Part shown: in pieces, positions 14,294 to 15,143 of the stretch
How the letters are laid out: each line of letters starts with the position of its first letter
Position numbering within the stretch: the stretch's first letter is position 1
NCBI GenBank assembly: GCA_023457475.1
Contig: JAEWLO010000128.1
Location: 1 to 15,143, forward strand
Direction of reading: 5' to 3'
DNA length: 15,143 bases
Source: Pseudomonadota bacterium
GTDB lineage: Bacteria > Pseudomonadota > Gammaproteobacteria > Xanthomonadales > Xanthomonadaceae
Notes under the pieces: generated by a model
Database searches by the model: none
Told to the model about the DNA's origin: nothing
Seen by the model: the letters and a program-made list of their open reading frames with translations, nothing else
Translations under genes and position numbers: made by a program

Positions 14294-14967
14294 TGCACCC
14301 GCACCATCATCTCGATGACGCCACCTTGATGAGCTACGCAGCGGGCGCGCTCGGCACCCCGTTGACGGTGGTCGCCAGCGCGCATCTTGAGCGTTGTGCG
14401 GTGTGCCGGCAGCGCCTGCGCGACGCCGAAGCGATCGGTGCCGCGCTGATCGAACAGACCCAGCCGGACGCGGTAGGTGCACCTTCCGGGGCGTTGCGGG
14501 AGGCCATGCTCGCCCATCTGGACACCACCCCGGCTCCCGCGCGTTCGGCATGGCCGCCGGAGGCGGCCTTCCTTCCGGTGGGCAGCGAGCCCGACCGCAT
14601 GCCGACCGCGCTGCAACCGTACTTCGGGGATCGCCTCAGCACGGTGGACTGGCATTGGATCGGCCCCGGCATGTACTGCGCACGCGGCCTCGGCATGCCC
14701 TCGCTGATCATGCTGAAAATCGCCCCGGGCAAGAGCCTGCCGCTGCACAGTCATGGCGGCAGTGAGCTCACCCAGGTGCTGCAGGGTTCCTACAACGATG
14801 CGCTGGGACTGTTCGCTCCCGGTGACATCGCCGATCTGGATCAGGATGTGGAGCATCAGCCGGTGACCGCACCGGGCGTGCCCTGCATCTGCGTGTCCGC
14901 GCTGGACGCCCCGCTGGTGTTCAGCGGCTGGCTCGCACGGAAGATGCAGCGGTTCGTAAGGTTGTAA
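14293..14967 (+). CDS. chrR: ChrR-type zinc anti-sigma factor
   Basis: This encodes a 224-residue cytoplasmic anti-sigma factor that would bind and silence the upstream sigma factor until oxidative stress. The N-terminal zinc anti-sigma domain has His6, His31, Cys35 and Cys38, the same numbering as I recall for R. sphaeroides ChrR. The C-terminal cupin domain (about 110-215) has His152, His154, Glu158 and His188. Their spacing of 2, 4 and 30 also matches the cupin zinc site of ChrR, which is needed for sensing there. No transmembrane helix is present, as expected. It is translationally coupled to the sigma factor gene. A strong hairpin follows the stop codon. The call is strong; the actual inducing signal in this organism is inferred. 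Confidence 0.95.
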   Translation: MHPHHHLDDATLMSYAAGALGTPLTVVASAHLERCAVCRQRLRDAEAIGAALIEQTQPDAVGAPSGALREAMLAHLDTTPAPARSAWPPEAAFLPVGSEPDRMPTALQPYFGDRLSTVDWHWIGPGMYCARGLGMPSLIMLKIAPGKSLPLHSHGGSELTQVLQGSYNDALGLFAPGDIADLDQDVEHQPVTAPGVPCICVSALDAPLVFSGWLARKMQRFVRL

Positions 14968-14988
14968 GGCGGGGGAGACGCCTGGAGG

Positions 14989-15027
14989 AGGCGGCACCGG
15001 CAGTCTGAAGCGGAGCCGGTGCCGCCT
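14989..15027. terminator. Hairpin between convergent genes
   Basis: A perfect 13-bp inverted repeat (AGGCGGCACCGGC/GCCGGTGCCGCCT) with a 13-nt loop lies between the chrR stop and the stop of the convergent receiver-domain gene. No long T-run follows on either strand. It probably acts as a shared bidirectional terminator or mRNA 3' end. Confidence 0.65.
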
Positions 15028-15044
15028 GTACTCTTGAATGCCGG

Positions 15045-15143
15045 TCAGGCGTCCAGCGCCGCACGCACCCGCGTGGCGAGCTCACCCACCGTGAAGGGCT
15101 TGCCGATCAGATGCACGTTGGCGTCCAGGACACCCTCATCGAC
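15045..15143 (-). CDS. Receiver-domain protein, C-terminal end (partial)
   Basis: The last 32 codons of a gene entering from the right edge are visible. The residues include HLIGKPFTVGELATRVRAALDA and then a TGA stop. The Lys-Pro-Phe followed by an amphipathic helix is the end of a CheY-like receiver domain, in which the Lys is the conserved active-site lysine. Because the protein ends with this helix, it is either a single-domain response regulator or a hybrid histidine kinase with a terminal receiver. The remainder lies outside the window. Confidence 0.75.
   Translation of the reverse strand, partial: VDEGVLDANVHLIGKPFTVGELATRVRAALDA

Overview
The window is high-GC proteobacterial DNA and most likely from Xanthomonadaceae, with Stenotrophomonas the best guess. 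The reasons are the protein families present and the GTAG-plus-palindrome elements that resemble the SMAG/REP repeats described in Stenotrophomonas maltophilia. The genus is an inference; no rRNA or other marker gene is present.

Layout. (1) 4-2104, minus strand: a secreted DUF4034-like protein, then a visibly lower-GC stretch holding a small secreted protein and a small two-helix membrane protein, neither recognised. (2) 2105-2637: no convincing gene; two small hairpins and a three-copy, 45-bp tandem array of a SMAG-like element that runs into the stop codon of the next gene. (3) 2638-6653, minus strand: a small class II lanthipeptide locus made of a precursor peptide (LanA), a 970-residue bifunctional synthetase (LanM) and a GNAT acetyltransferase. 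No exporter, leader protease or immunity gene is visible. (4) 6871-13532, minus strand: a seven-gene, tightly overlapping lipid-modification operon, in transcription order acyl-CoA desaturase, FAD amine oxidase-like protein, DUF1365, CFA-synthase-like methyltransferase, DUF1295 membrane protein, second CFA-like methyltransferase and lipocalin lipoprotein (Blc-like). (5) 13721-14967, plus strand: an ECF sigma factor and its ChrR-type zinc anti-sigma factor, divergent from the lipid operon. (6) 15045-15143, minus strand: the last 32 residues of a response-regulator receiver domain, convergent with chrR across a strong hairpin.

How it works together. ChrR-type anti-sigma factors hold an RpoE-like sigma factor that is released by singlet oxygen or organic peroxides (known from Rhodobacter sphaeroides). 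All eight zinc ligands of ChrR are present here, with the same spacing. Between the sigma factor and the desaturase lie two outward-facing copies of one bipartite promoter-like element (CTGCATCCAA, 14 nt, CGTAGA). The simplest reading is that the sigma factor drives both itself and the whole lipid operon, giving a membrane-lipid remodelling response to photo-oxidative stress. The enzyme set (desaturase, two SAM methyltransferases of the CFA family, FAD oxidoreductase, DUF1365, DUF1295) resembles loci linked to methylated or furan fatty acids in alpha-proteobacteria. The product here is unknown.

The most interesting candidates are the minimal lanthipeptide locus with its unusual Cys-rich core, and the mirrored sigma-factor promoters with the lipid operon they appear to control.
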